This document shows, piece after piece, positions 41,419 to 49,068 of a DNA stretch of 64,000 nt (position 1 is its first letter; each line of letters opens with the position of its first letter). A program made the position numbers and the translations under genes. The notes below the pieces were generated by a model, which saw only the letters and a program-made list of their open reading frames with translations, was not told the DNA's origin and made no database searches. The DNA comes from an uncultured Blautia sp. (GTDB lineage: Bacteria > Bacillota > Clostridia > Lachnospirales > Lachnospiraceae): NCBI GenBank assembly GCA_900540785.1, contig UQHF01000020.1, positions 1 to 64,000 on the forward strand, read 5' to 3'.

Positions 41419-42188
41419 TATTGGAAGTGAAAAATCTTGGATTTTCCTATAATAATGAAACAGAATTATTTCGAAATGTAAATTTTGGCATAGAAAAAGG
41501 AGAAATTTTTTCTGTTCTCGGGGCAAATGGAGCCGGAAAATCTACAATGTTGAATTGCATTGCAAATCTTTTGAAACCCTTGGAAGGAGGCGTATATCTG
41601 GGTGGGAAGCACATTACAGAGCTTTCCATTACAGAGACAGCCAGAAAAATAGGATATGTCCCTCAGATTCATACGCCGGCTTACGGATATGAGGTTTTGG
41701 ATTTTGTAGTTATGGGGAGGGCTCCATATCTTGGGTTTTTTGAGAAACCGTCATTGAAAGATTATGAGATGGCAGAGGAAGCACTGGAAGAACTGGGGAT
41801 TTTGAAGCTTGCCAAAAGACCTTATACAGAATTAAGCGGCGGAGAGAGGCAGCAGGTGACAATCGCAAGGGTGATGGTGCAGAAACCGGATATTATTATG
41901 TTAGATGAACCGACCAATCATCTTGATTATGGAAACCAGTTACGAATGCTTCATTTAATCAAACGTCTCGCGGAGAAAGGCTATGGGATTATTCTGACAA
42001 GCCATATGCCGGATCATGTTCTGTTCCTGAATGGAAAGGCGGGGCTTTTGCATTCAGACGGCACATTTGAGACAGGAAATACATATGACATTGTAACAGA
42101 GGAAAACCTTAACAGACTTTATGGGATTCAGGTTCATATGGTATATATTCCGGAATTAGGAAGAAAAGTATGTATTCCAGGAGAGTGA
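41415..42188 (+). CDS. BtuD/FecE-type ABC ATPase 2
   Basis: A 257-residue ATPase beginning at ATG 41415 (MILEVKNLGFSYNNETELF) with Walker A GANGAGKST, signature LSGGERQQVTIARVM and Walker B IIMLDEPTNHLD. The frame is open for 426 nt upstream, but that stretch overlies the permease gene and is not real. The NifH-like gene starts 3 nt after its stop. Confidence 0.92.
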   Translation: MILEVKNLGFSYNNETELFRNVNFGIEKGEIFSVLGANGAGKSTMLNCIANLLKPLEGGVYLGGKHITELSITETARKIGYVPQIHTPAYGYEVLDFVVMGRAPYLGFFEKPSLKDYEMAEEALEELGILKLAKRPYTELSGGERQQVTIARVMVQKPDIIMLDEPTNHLDYGNQLRMLHLIKRLAEKGYGIILTSHMPDHVLFLNGKAGLLHSDGTFETGNTYDIVTEENLNRLYGIQVHMVYIPELGRKVCIPGE

Positions 42189-42191
42189 GAA

Positions 42192-43016
42192 ATGGAAAGA
42201 ATAGCATTTTATGGAAAAGGTGGAATTGGAAAGTCCACAATAGCGGCAAATGTGTCTGCGATTCTGGCAAAGAAAGGAATGAAGGTTTTACATATAGGCT
42301 GTGATCCGAAAGCAGATTCTGCGAGAATTTTGCAGTCAGGCAGGATTCCTTCTGTGTTGGAATTGTTGGAGGAAAAAGAGAGTTTATCCCGGGCTGAAAT
42401 TATTCATACAGGAAAAAATGGAGTTCAGTGCGTGGAATGCGGAGGACCGGAAGCCGGCTGCGGCTGTGCGGGACTGGGAATTACAACAGCAATGGAAGAG
42501 ATGGAGAAACTTGGAATTTTTCAGGAAAACTGGGACGTGATCGTGTATGATGTTCTTGGAGATGTTGTGTGCGGAGGATTTTCTGTACCTATGAGAAAAC
42601 ATTACGCAGATAAAGTCTTTGTTGTAACATCGGCAGATTATATGTCTCTGTATGCTGCAAACAATATTCTGAAAGGGATTCTTCGATATTCCCGGGAGGA
42701 AAATATGTTTGGTGGTCTTATTTTGAATCATATAAAAAATTTCAGAGACAGAGAAATTTCAGAAGCTTTTTCAGATGAAACAAAAGCCGAGATATGTGTA
42801 TCTCTGACAGAAAGCCGGGAAATGCAGCTGGCAGATTTCAGAGGAATGCCGTTCACAGAGCTTTTTCCGGAAACGGAAAATACACGTGCGCTGGAAAAGT
42901 TTGCCGAAGCACTTATGAAAAAACCAAATGGAATGCAGCTTCCCCAACCTATGACAGCCGAAGACCTGGAGAGGTTTGGAAAAGAGATATATGAGAAAGG
43001 AAACGGAAAAAGATGA
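42192..43016 (+). CDS. NifH/BchL-like [4Fe-4S] ATPase
   Basis: The 274-residue P-loop reductase keeps every nitrogenase-iron-protein hallmark: GKGGIGKST (residues 8-16), the switch region GCDPKADSA, cluster ligands Cys92 (ECGGPEAGCGCAGLGI) and Cys127 (YDVLGDVVCGGFSVP). It should be a dimer that delivers single low-potential electrons, driven by ATP, to a NifD/K-like partner, here the next gene (4-nt overlap). Sequence and context do not fit true nitrogenase: no nifDK, nifE or nifB is present. A tetrapyrrole reductase is a reasonable analogue. Confidence 0.92.
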   Translation: MERIAFYGKGGIGKSTIAANVSAILAKKGMKVLHIGCDPKADSARILQSGRIPSVLELLEEKESLSRAEIIHTGKNGVQCVECGGPEAGCGCAGLGITTAMEEMEKLGIFQENWDVIVYDVLGDVVCGGFSVPMRKHYADKVFVVTSADYMSLYAANNILKGILRYSREENMFGGLILNHIKNFRDREISEAFSDETKAEICVSLTESREMQLADFRGMPFTELFPETENTRALEKFAEALMKKPNGMQLPQPMTAEDLERFGKEIYEKGNGKR

Positions 43017-43912
43017 AGGGATTTTCTGTTGAATCCGCGTATGGAGAAATGGAACATTTGAAGAAGCTTCCTGACAGGATATGGGAAAAGCAGGGGATTG
43101 CGATTGTGGCTCCGGGTACTTTAGCCTGTACATATGCCCTGAAAAAGAGGGCACATGTACTTGGAAAAGAAGACTGGCTGTTTACGTGTTCGATTACAGA
43201 AAGAGAGTACAGTCTTGGAAAGCAGGGTAGAAAGATCAGTGAGACCATAGAGAAGGCGTTAAGAAAGCGTGGGATAAAGGGGATTATTGTGTATGCTTCC
43301 TGTATGGAGGTGCTGACACAATGGAATCTGGAGGAAATAAGAGAAAAGATTAAAAATCCCGATCATATACCAATAGAGATTCTTTACAGAGGTCCTCTGG
43401 CAAAAAGAAAAAAAGCTCCGGGAGAAGTTCTGGAAGATATATGGAAAAGATGGGGAATAAAGGACAGAGAAGAAATCAGCTTTTTGAAGACAGAATGTGC
43501 TACAAAAGAAAATACAGAGGAAATGCCGGATTTTCAGGCTGTTGTGGAAGCTCTTGAGAACAGGGAGTGTGATATACTCCTGATCACACCGGGAGGCTGT
43601 AAAAGTGCTCTTACACTTAAAAGAAAAGATAATTGCTTACAGGAGATTAAAAGTACAAGATTTTCCGATGTCTTTGTAAGCAAAGGGGACTGGGAAGGAG
43701 CAGCAAAAGAAATTTTTCAGAATTTTCCGGAAAACAGACCTCTGTTTCTGCTAGGAAGTGCAGTGCCAAAAGCAATCGGGCTGGACTTGCAGGAGCTTGC
43801 ATCTAGACTGGAAAAGATGGGGAAATCGGTTGAAGTTATAAATTGTACAGGATTTCGAAGTGCAGCAGAGATGAAACAGGATATTCAGAAAGGCTTTGAT
43901 AAAAAAGTATAA
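43013..43912 (+). CDS. Short NifD/NifK-like (nitrogenase component 1-type) protein
   Basis: This 299-residue protein resembles the N-terminal and middle parts of component-1 proteins. APGTLACTYALKKRAHVLG, TCSITEREYSLGKQG and VYASCMEVLTQWNLEEI place Cys39, Cys59 and Cys97 where component-1 proteins ligate an intersubunit Fe-S cluster. It is well short of NifD/K (about 450-500), BchN/B or CfbD. A homodimer with a subunit-bridging cluster is plausible. Partner of the NifH-like ATPase; last gene of the operon. Substrate unknown; corrinoid or porphinoid inferred from the riboswitch and transporters. Confidence 0.75.
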   Translation: MKGFSVESAYGEMEHLKKLPDRIWEKQGIAIVAPGTLACTYALKKRAHVLGKEDWLFTCSITEREYSLGKQGRKISETIEKALRKRGIKGIIVYASCMEVLTQWNLEEIREKIKNPDHIPIEILYRGPLAKRKKAPGEVLEDIWKRWGIKDREEISFLKTECATKENTEEMPDFQAVVEALENRECDILLITPGGCKSALTLKRKDNCLQEIKSTRFSDVFVSKGDWEGAAKEIFQNFPENRPLFLLGSAVPKAIGLDLQELASRLEKMGKSVEVINCTGFRSAAEMKQDIQKGFDKKV

Positions 43913-43919
43913 AAATTTC

Positions 43920-43948
43920 TTGACAATACTGGACAAAAGTAGTATTAT
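43920..43948 (+). promoter_or_regulatory. Promoter of the second cobalamin-riboswitch transcript
   Basis: TTGACA (43920-43925), 17 nt, TATTAT (43943-43948). Confidence 0.82.
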
Positions 43949-43974
43949 ATGGTTAGTATAATTCCATAGTGAAC

Positions 43975-44205
43975 ATATTAAGTGCTGTTTGTTACCATAG
44001 CGAACAAAACAGAAAAGGGAATCAGGTGAAAATCCTGAGCGATCCGGTCACTGTAACAGAGGAGTAAGCCTCAGAGATCCATTGTGCCATAGCATGAGAA
44101 GGAGAGGCAAGTGTTGATTCTGAAGTCAGGAAACCTGCTTAATATGGCGAGGTTAAGCTTCCGTGTAAAGTGTAACGACCAGTTTCAGGGATTCCGCACC
44201 CTGGG
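43975..44205 (+). ncRNA. Second cobalamin riboswitch
   Basis: Contains GGGAATCAGGTGAAAATCCT (from 44018), GGTCACTGTAACAGAGG and the B12 box AGTCAGGAAACCTGC (44124-44138). A CAGGG-n8-CCCTG hairpin region and a terminator (44211-44240) form the expression platform. Sequence differs from the first riboswitch outside the core, so it is not a simple duplication. Boundaries approximate. Confidence 0.93.
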
Positions 44206-44210
44206 ATGTT

Positions 44211-44240
44211 GTCCGCTTTCCTTCGAAGCGGGCATTTTTT
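44211..44240 (+). terminator. Terminator of the second cobalamin riboswitch
   Basis: GTCCGCTT (44211-44218) pairs with AAGCGGGC (44226-44233), followed by ATTTTTT. Confidence 0.88.
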
Positions 44241-44248
44241 ATGGAATG

Positions 44249-44374
44249 CGCCTGTTCATACGAATTATACATGATTAAATGGCAGGCGATACTGCTTCGG
44301 ATACAACCGTTCCCTCCGCGCACTTATGAATGAGTTGTTTTTCTACACCGAAGTAGCATCGCTCCCTCTTTTTT
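44249..44374 (+). promoter_or_regulatory. Structured leader with two mutually exclusive hairpins
   Basis: CGCCTG (44249-44254) can pair with CAGGCG (44283-44288), while GCGATACTGCTTCGG (44286-44300) pairs with CCGAAGTAGCATCGC (44348-44362), which is followed by CTCCCTCTTTTTT. The arms overlap at GCG, so the two folds compete. It lies between the riboswitch terminator and the Cys-rich gene. It may be a second attenuator or a REP-like repeat. Confidence 0.45.
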
Positions 44375-44437
44375 ATGAGGTTTTTAGGATGAGATATTGC
44401 AGGATAGAAAGTGCGCGTATGTATGAAGGAGGCATAA

Positions 44438-44725
44438 ATGGAGAAACCATATTGGGAAGGAAAGGAATTTTCTTTTTTTAGTCATAAAGAATGTGAATAT
44501 TTTCCCTGTCATAAAGGAGCAGATCCGGAGGAATTTAACTGTCTTTTCTGTTATTGTCCTCTCTATGCTCTTGGAAAAGACTGCGGGGGAAATTTCACTT
44601 ATACAGAAAACGGATACAAGGACTGTACAAACTGTCTTGTACCTCATAAGCGTAAAAATTACGGATACATTACAGGAAAATATCAGGAGCTTGCAGCAAG
44701 GATTGCAAGAATGGATGAAAAGTAA
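44438..44725 (+). CDS. Cysteine-rich small domain protein (cobalamin-regulated)
   Basis: A 95-residue protein with ten Cys and several His: FFSHKECEYFPCHKGADPEE, NCLFCYCPLYALGKDCGG and GYKDCTNCLVPHK. This fits the Cys-rich small domain (PF04071-like), thought to bind metal and in some bacteria found with cobalamin genes. The cobalamin riboswitch upstream supports a corrinoid-linked job such as cobalt or cofactor handling. AAGGAGG lies before the ATG. Confidence 0.8.
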   Translation: MEKPYWEGKEFSFFSHKECEYFPCHKGADPEEFNCLFCYCPLYALGKDCGGNFTYTENGYKDCTNCLVPHKRKNYGYITGKYQELAARIARMDEK

Positions 44726-44755
44726 GAGCCACGGGGAAACCCGTGGCTTGTTCTA

Positions 44756-45157
44756 TTATGTATAATATTTTTCGACAGTGTTTTTGAAATCTTCAAAGAG
44801 AGGATAATAGACGTTGATTATATTCTGAAATTGTTCTGAGGCAAATGTTCCGTCGTAATCATGTGCAAGCTGATTCCGGACGCGGAGCATCTGGAGCCAT
44901 TTGTCGTCTGTGATAATATGATTTGTAAAGCTTTGCTGCAGTGTTTCCCGCGGAGAACCGATTGCAAAGTCCAGGATTTCCAGTTTTTTCGTAAGAATAT
45001 CCTTCATTACTTTCCATGAAATATCAAAGGTAAGATTAAAATTTAAGACAGTTCCTTCCAATACAAAATCTGCAGACGGGTCGGCATGTCTGCTTTTTTC
45101 AAGATTTTTCAAACTTCTGCAGAAGGTATGATACCGATTAATAAATTTGTTTTCCAT
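44756..45157 (-). CDS. HEPN-type nucleotidyltransferase-associated protein (HI0074/HepT-like toxin)
   Basis: The 133-residue helical protein of the HI0074 substrate-binding family carries the HEPN Rx4H motif (VRNQLAHDYDG, about residues 99-109). Such proteins are RNases or toxins paired with MNT nucleotidyltransferases. The gene overlaps its MNT partner by 20 nt and is translated from GAGGA inside it. Likely a type VII-like toxin-antitoxin pair in which the MNT protein modifies and silences the HEPN protein. Confidence 0.85.
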   Translation of the reverse strand: MENKFINRYHTFCRSLKNLEKSRHADPSADFVLEGTVLNFNLTFDISWKVMKDILTKKLEILDFAIGSPRETLQQSFTNHIITDDKWLQMLRVRNQLAHDYDGTFASEQFQNIINVYYPLFEDFKNTVEKYYT

Positions 45158-45419
45158 ATTTTTCTATATCCTCCAGTAAAAATGGGTTATGAATGCTGTC
45201 GTAATCGAAAATATCTATTTTTCTAAGCGTATCGATTTCTGTTAAATCTTCTTCCAGTTTCATAATATCAGGGCAGCCGTAAACTACAAAATCTATATCG
45301 CTTGTCGGTGTGGCAGTGCCTGTTGCGAAGGAGCCGAAAAGCTTCAGGTGTTCTACATGATTTCTTTTGCAGATCAAAGTAACTTTTTCAATCAGTTCTG
45401 GTATTGGCATAGTATTCAT
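45138..45419 (-). CDS. MNT-type minimal nucleotidyltransferase (antitoxin)
   Basis: A 93-residue nucleotidyltransferase with the core KLFGSFATGTATPTSDIDFV (GSx10DxD, two metal-binding Asp) and a third acidic strand (RKIDIFDYD). GGAGG is 8 nt before the ATG. First gene of the MNT-HEPN pair. As antitoxin it probably adenylylates the HEPN partner near its active site. Confidence 0.87.
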   Translation of the reverse strand: MNTMPIPELIEKVTLICKRNHVEHLKLFGSFATGTATPTSDIDFVVYGCPDIMKLEEDLTEIDTLRKIDIFDYDSIHNPFLLEDIEKYGKQIY

Positions 45420-45590
45420 GAGTATATCCTCCGTTAGACAGCAGTTTTGGTACTTCCAATTTTACCATTCACAAAATGAAATAGCAAGGAGGATCCCCAT
45501 TTTTAAAATTGTACGTTGTATATAATTGGTAGATATATTTAAGAAAAAGTTGTATAATTTGTCTAAAAGTATTATGAGGAGGTTTTCTTT

Positions 45591-46277
45591 ATGAAACGTT
45601 CAGAAATCAACAAGGCTTTAAAAGAAATGGAAAAGATGATTCGTGACTACCGCTTTTCTCTTCCTCCATTCTGTAATTTTACACCAGAGGAATGGCAGGA
45701 GAAAGGACACGATTACGACGAAGTCCGCGACAATATGCTTGGGTGGGATATTACGGACTACGGACTGGGTGATTTTGACAAAGTAGGATTTTCCCTGATC
45801 ACTATTCGAAACGGAAATCTGAAAATGAAAGATAAGTACACAAAGTCTTATGCGGAAAAACTTCTGTACTTAAAAGAAGGACAGTATTCCCCGATGCACT
45901 TCCATTGGAATAAAATGGAAGATATTATAAACAGAGGAGGGGGCAACCTTCTGATCCGTGTTTATAATTCCACAGAGGAGGAAGACCTTGACAAGGTAAA
46001 CGATGTTCATGTGCATCTGGATGGAAGAGAAGTAGTCGTTCCGGCAGGAACACAGGTAAAACTGACTCCTGGGGAAAGCATCAGCATTTATCCGTATATG
46101 TATCATGATTTTGAGATTGAAGAAGGAACCGGACCTGTGCTTATCGGAGAGGTAAGCCAGTGCAATGATGATAACACAGATAACCGTTTTTATGAGAAAA
46201 TGGGACGTTTTCCGGAGATTGAGGAAGACGAGCCGCCATATCGTCTGCTGTGTAACGAATATCCGGAAGTAAAATGA
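45591..46277 (+). CDS. D-lyxose ketol-isomerase (cupin type)
   Basis: A 228-residue cupin sugar isomerase. The metal site is formed by PMHFHWNKMEDIINRGGG (His, His, Glu) and a later His in YPYMYHDFEIEEG. The family interconverts D-lyxose and D-xylulose and often D-mannose and D-fructose. GAGGAGG lies before the ATG. Stand-alone gene with a strong terminator. Confidence 0.88.
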   Translation: MKRSEINKALKEMEKMIRDYRFSLPPFCNFTPEEWQEKGHDYDEVRDNMLGWDITDYGLGDFDKVGFSLITIRNGNLKMKDKYTKSYAEKLLYLKEGQYSPMHFHWNKMEDIINRGGGNLLIRVYNSTEEEDLDKVNDVHVHLDGREVVVPAGTQVKLTPGESISIYPYMYHDFEIEEGTGPVLIGEVSQCNDDNTDNRFYEKMGRFPEIEEDEPPYRLLCNEYPEVK

Positions 46278-46282
46278 GAAGA

Positions 46283-46317
46283 AAAAAGACCTGGTCGTAT
46301 AGCGGCCGGGTCTTTTT
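46283..46317 (+). terminator. Terminator of the lyxose isomerase gene
   Basis: AAAAAGACCTGG (46283-46294) pairs with CCGGGTCTTTTT (46306-46317), one T-G wobble. Confidence 0.92.
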
Positions 46318-46395
46318 GCAAGGCACGCAATATTAGATTGAAAGATCAAAACAGGAGTTTACCCTTTTCTTATCATAACGAAAAAGTTATAATAT

Positions 46396-46430
46396 TAACA
46401 AAAAGATAATGGTAGTAACAAAAAACTAAT
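46396..46430 (+). promoter_or_regulatory. Direct repeat upstream of the HipA-like gene
   Basis: TAACAAAAAGATAAT (46396-46410) and TAACAAAAAACTAAT (46416-46430) repeat with a 20-bp period just upstream of the GTG start, next to a TATAAT at about 46388. Two sites on nearly the same helix face suggest a regulator-binding region. Confidence 0.5.
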
Positions 46431-46454
46431 AAAAAGAAAGAGGGGGTAAATTTA

Positions 46455-47642
46455 GTGGTTAGATATTGGCTCATGCACAAAAATGATAAATGTGGAAGTA
46501 TTGTTTTTGATGAAGAGGTAGGAAGAATTCTGGAATATCAGGATAATGGTAGCGGTTTATCTCCGTACCTTGGAAACTGCGACGTTCGAAAATTGAGAAA
46601 ATGGTGGGAAATGCGGGCAGTACCTGCTTCAAGAAATGTGATTCGTTCGATGGTAAAAAATGCGGGCTGTTTAAATGCCGAGATGTATCTTGCAAAAAAT
46701 CTTGCGCTTAGTATGACAGATACTTATTGGATATGTCCGGAAGGGGCATCGCTTTCTTATGATAATGTAAAATTTTCTAATTTTATTTCGTATAACCAGG
46801 GAAAGGTTCCGTATCACAATGCCACATCGTATGACCCCAATGCGTCTTTGGGAGGGCAGATGGAAAAATACTGGGATTTGGAACAGGAAGCACCGGTTCT
46901 TGTCAAGGAAAGCTATAGATATTTTGGACAGCAGTCCATTAATGAAATGTTTGCTACTAGACTGCATGAGCGGCAGGGGACTTCTGTTCCTTTTGTTAAG
47001 TATTCTATATCGACAACATTTGACAGAGGGATATTATGTAAATGTAAAGCTTTTACCTCGGAAAAAGTAGAACTTCTGTCAGCGTATGAAATTCTGGAAA
47101 GCGAAAAAACGCGAAATGATGCAGCTTTATACGATAACTATATTGCGCTGTGTGTGAAAAATGGGATTGCGATAGAAGAAATTCAGGATTTTATGGATTA
47201 TCAGACGATGACGGATTTTCTTATCAGTAACACAGATGAACATCTTCAGAATTTTGGGGTTTTGCGGGACACAGATTCTATGAGGCTGATCGGAGTTGCA
47301 CCGATTTTTGATTCGGGAAACAGTATGTTTTTTATGGAAAACAGAAAAAAACCATACAGCAGGGTAGAATTATTGGAAAGACCGATTACAGGTTTTTATA
47401 AAACAGAAGAAAAAATGCTTGCTAAGGTTAAGGATAAAAGTCTTGTAAAAATTGATCTGCTTCCTGCACCGGAGGAGGTAACAGAATTATATGTCAGCGC
47501 TGGATTACCAGAAGAGAGAGCTGATTTTATAAGCAGAAATTACAGTCTGAAACTGCAGTTGTTTCAGGAATTTCAGAAAGGTAAAACAATTTCTTTATAT
47601 AAAGAAAAGCAGGTAGAAAAATTAAAAAACGGAAAAAGATAA
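46455..47642 (+). CDS. HipA-like Ser/Thr kinase domain protein, without HipB
   Basis: The 395-residue protein starts at GTG 46455 with GAGGGGG 8 nt upstream. Kinase landmarks of the HipA fold are present: Gly-rich loop Ser131-L-G-G-Q, phosphate-anchoring Lys in PVLVKES, catalytic loop N-T-D261-E-H263-x-x-N266 and metal Asp286 in APIFDSGNSM. HipA toxins phosphorylate tRNA synthetases or other targets. No helix-turn-helix HipB antitoxin gene is adjacent, and the N-terminal subdomain is unlike E. coli HipA. It could be a stand-alone kinase. Confidence 0.8.
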   Translation: MVRYWLMHKNDKCGSIVFDEEVGRILEYQDNGSGLSPYLGNCDVRKLRKWWEMRAVPASRNVIRSMVKNAGCLNAEMYLAKNLALSMTDTYWICPEGASLSYDNVKFSNFISYNQGKVPYHNATSYDPNASLGGQMEKYWDLEQEAPVLVKESYRYFGQQSINEMFATRLHERQGTSVPFVKYSISTTFDRGILCKCKAFTSEKVELLSAYEILESEKTRNDAALYDNYIALCVKNGIAIEEIQDFMDYQTMTDFLISNTDEHLQNFGVLRDTDSMRLIGVAPIFDSGNSMFFMENRKKPYSRVELLERPITGFYKTEEKMLAKVKDKSLVKIDLLPAPEEVTELYVSAGLPEERADFISRNYSLKLQLFQEFQKGKTISLYKEKQVEKLKNGKR

Positions 47643-47684
47643 AACGATTGGGTGGTGCAGGTAAAAGCGCCACCCAATCGTTTT
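47641..47684. terminator. Bidirectional terminator between convergent genes
   Basis: A perfect 15-bp stem AAAACGATTGGGTGG (47641-47655) with CCACCCAATCGTTTT (47670-47684). It ends the HipA-like gene on + and the MATE gene on -. Confidence 0.95.
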
Positions 47685-49056
47685 ATCCCATCTTCTTAAA
47701 TTCCTTCCTCACCAGCACGATCGCCAGCACACCTGCTGCGCAGTCTGCAATAGGCGCTGCGAACATTACGCCCTCCACGCCCATGAACACAGGAAAGATA
47801 ATGACAAGAGGCACAAGGAAAATGATCTGCCTTGTCATGGAAAGGAAAATTCCCTTTGTCGCCTTTCCGATGGAGGTAAAAAAGTTTGCAGTTACAGGCT
47901 GCAGTCCGTTAAAGAAGGTGCAGAACAGGAAAATGCGGAAAAACTTAACGGCAAACCGGTAATAAAGTTCATCTCCGTTTCCGAAAACAGCTACGATCTG
48001 CCGTGGGAAAATCTGGAAACAGAGAAAACCTGTAAACGCTACGACGGAAGCAATTCCTGCTGCTGTTAAATAGGCTTTTTTCACACGGTCAAATTTTTCC
48101 GCACCGTAGTTAAAGCTGATGATCGGCTGCGCTCCCTGAGAAATCCCGATTACCACAGAGAGGAACAGCATATTTACCTTTGACACGATTCCGGCTACTG
48201 CAATGGGAATGTCGCTTCCGTAAACAGATTCCGCGCCGTAGTGGCGGAGGGTGTTGTTGAGAAGAATCTGTACAATCGTAATGGCAAGCTGGTTTAAGCA
48301 GGAAGCAGAACCCAGGGAAATAATCGCCTTCAGACAGCCTGCTTTCGGAATGAAGTGGCGCAAAGTAAGGGAACGCTCCTGGTATTTCGGCAGATAAAAA
48401 AGGATCATGCAGGCGGAAAAAATCTGTCCGATCACAGTTGCCCAGGCTGCGCCTTCAATTCCCCAGTCAAAAACAAAAATAAAAAGGGGGTCGAGAATCG
48501 TATTGATGATGGCTCCTGATAAAGTGGCAAACATGGAGTAGGCAGGCTTGCCGTCAGCACGAACCAGGTGATTTCCTCCCGTTGCAAGCATATAGAAAGG
48601 AAAACCAAGGGAGGTGATCCCTACATAGGAGAGGGAATAGGGCAGAGTCTGTTCCGTTGCGCCGCAGGCAATGACAAGCGGTTCTAAAAAGCACCGGATT
48701 AAAAGGCAGAGGGCAATACCAAATAGGATCAGGCTTCCGAAAGCCGTACCTGCGATGTCACGTGCCTTATCTTTATTTTTTCGTCCAAGTTCCAGATTAT
48801 AGTTTGCGGCGCCGCCGATTCCAAGAAGGAGGCACGCTGCAGTTGTGATGGTGGTCATGGGGAAGGCTGCGTTTGTGGCTGCGTTTCCAAGCATTCCCAC
48901 GCCCTGTCCGATAAAAATCTGGTCTACGATGTTATAAAGTGCTCCAACCAGCATACTGATAATGCTGGGAATGGCAAATTTTTTTAAAAGCTGCCCGATG
49001 GGGGCAGTTCCCAGAGGGGATTCCTCAGGAGAAATAGAATGTTCTGTCTGGCTCAT
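47683..49056 (-). CDS. MATE-family efflux transporter (MepA-like)
   Basis: A 457-residue, 12-helix MATE protein with LLLGIGGAANYNLELGRKNK and ISQGAQPIISFNYGAEKFDR. It belongs to a different subgroup from the MATE at 8517. AAGGAG lies before the ATG. It follows the PHP gene by 12 nt on the same strand, so the two share a transcript. Substrate unknown. Confidence 0.9.
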   Translation of the reverse strand: MSQTEHSISPEESPLGTAPIGQLLKKFAIPSIISMLVGALYNIVDQIFIGQGVGMLGNAATNAAFPMTTITTAACLLLGIGGAANYNLELGRKNKDKARDIAGTAFGSLILFGIALCLLIRCFLEPLVIACGATEQTLPYSLSYVGITSLGFPFYMLATGGNHLVRADGKPAYSMFATLSGAIINTILDPLFIFVFDWGIEGAAWATVIGQIFSACMILFYLPKYQERSLTLRHFIPKAGCLKAIISLGSASCLNQLAITIVQILLNNTLRHYGAESVYGSDIPIAVAGIVSKVNMLFLSVVIGISQGAQPIISFNYGAEKFDRVKKAYLTAAGIASVVAFTGFLCFQIFPRQIVAVFGNGDELYYRFAVKFFRIFLFCTFFNGLQPVTANFFTSIGKATKGIFLSMTRQIIFLVPLVIIFPVFMGVEGVMFAAPIADCAAGVLAIVLVRKEFKKMG

Positions 49057-49068
49057 GAAAGCGTCTCC

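Noticed and set aside
42192..43912. True nitrogenase genes
   Set aside because: Only a NifH-like and one short component-1-like protein are present, with no nifDK pair, nifE/N or nifB, and the context is corrinoid-regulated transport.
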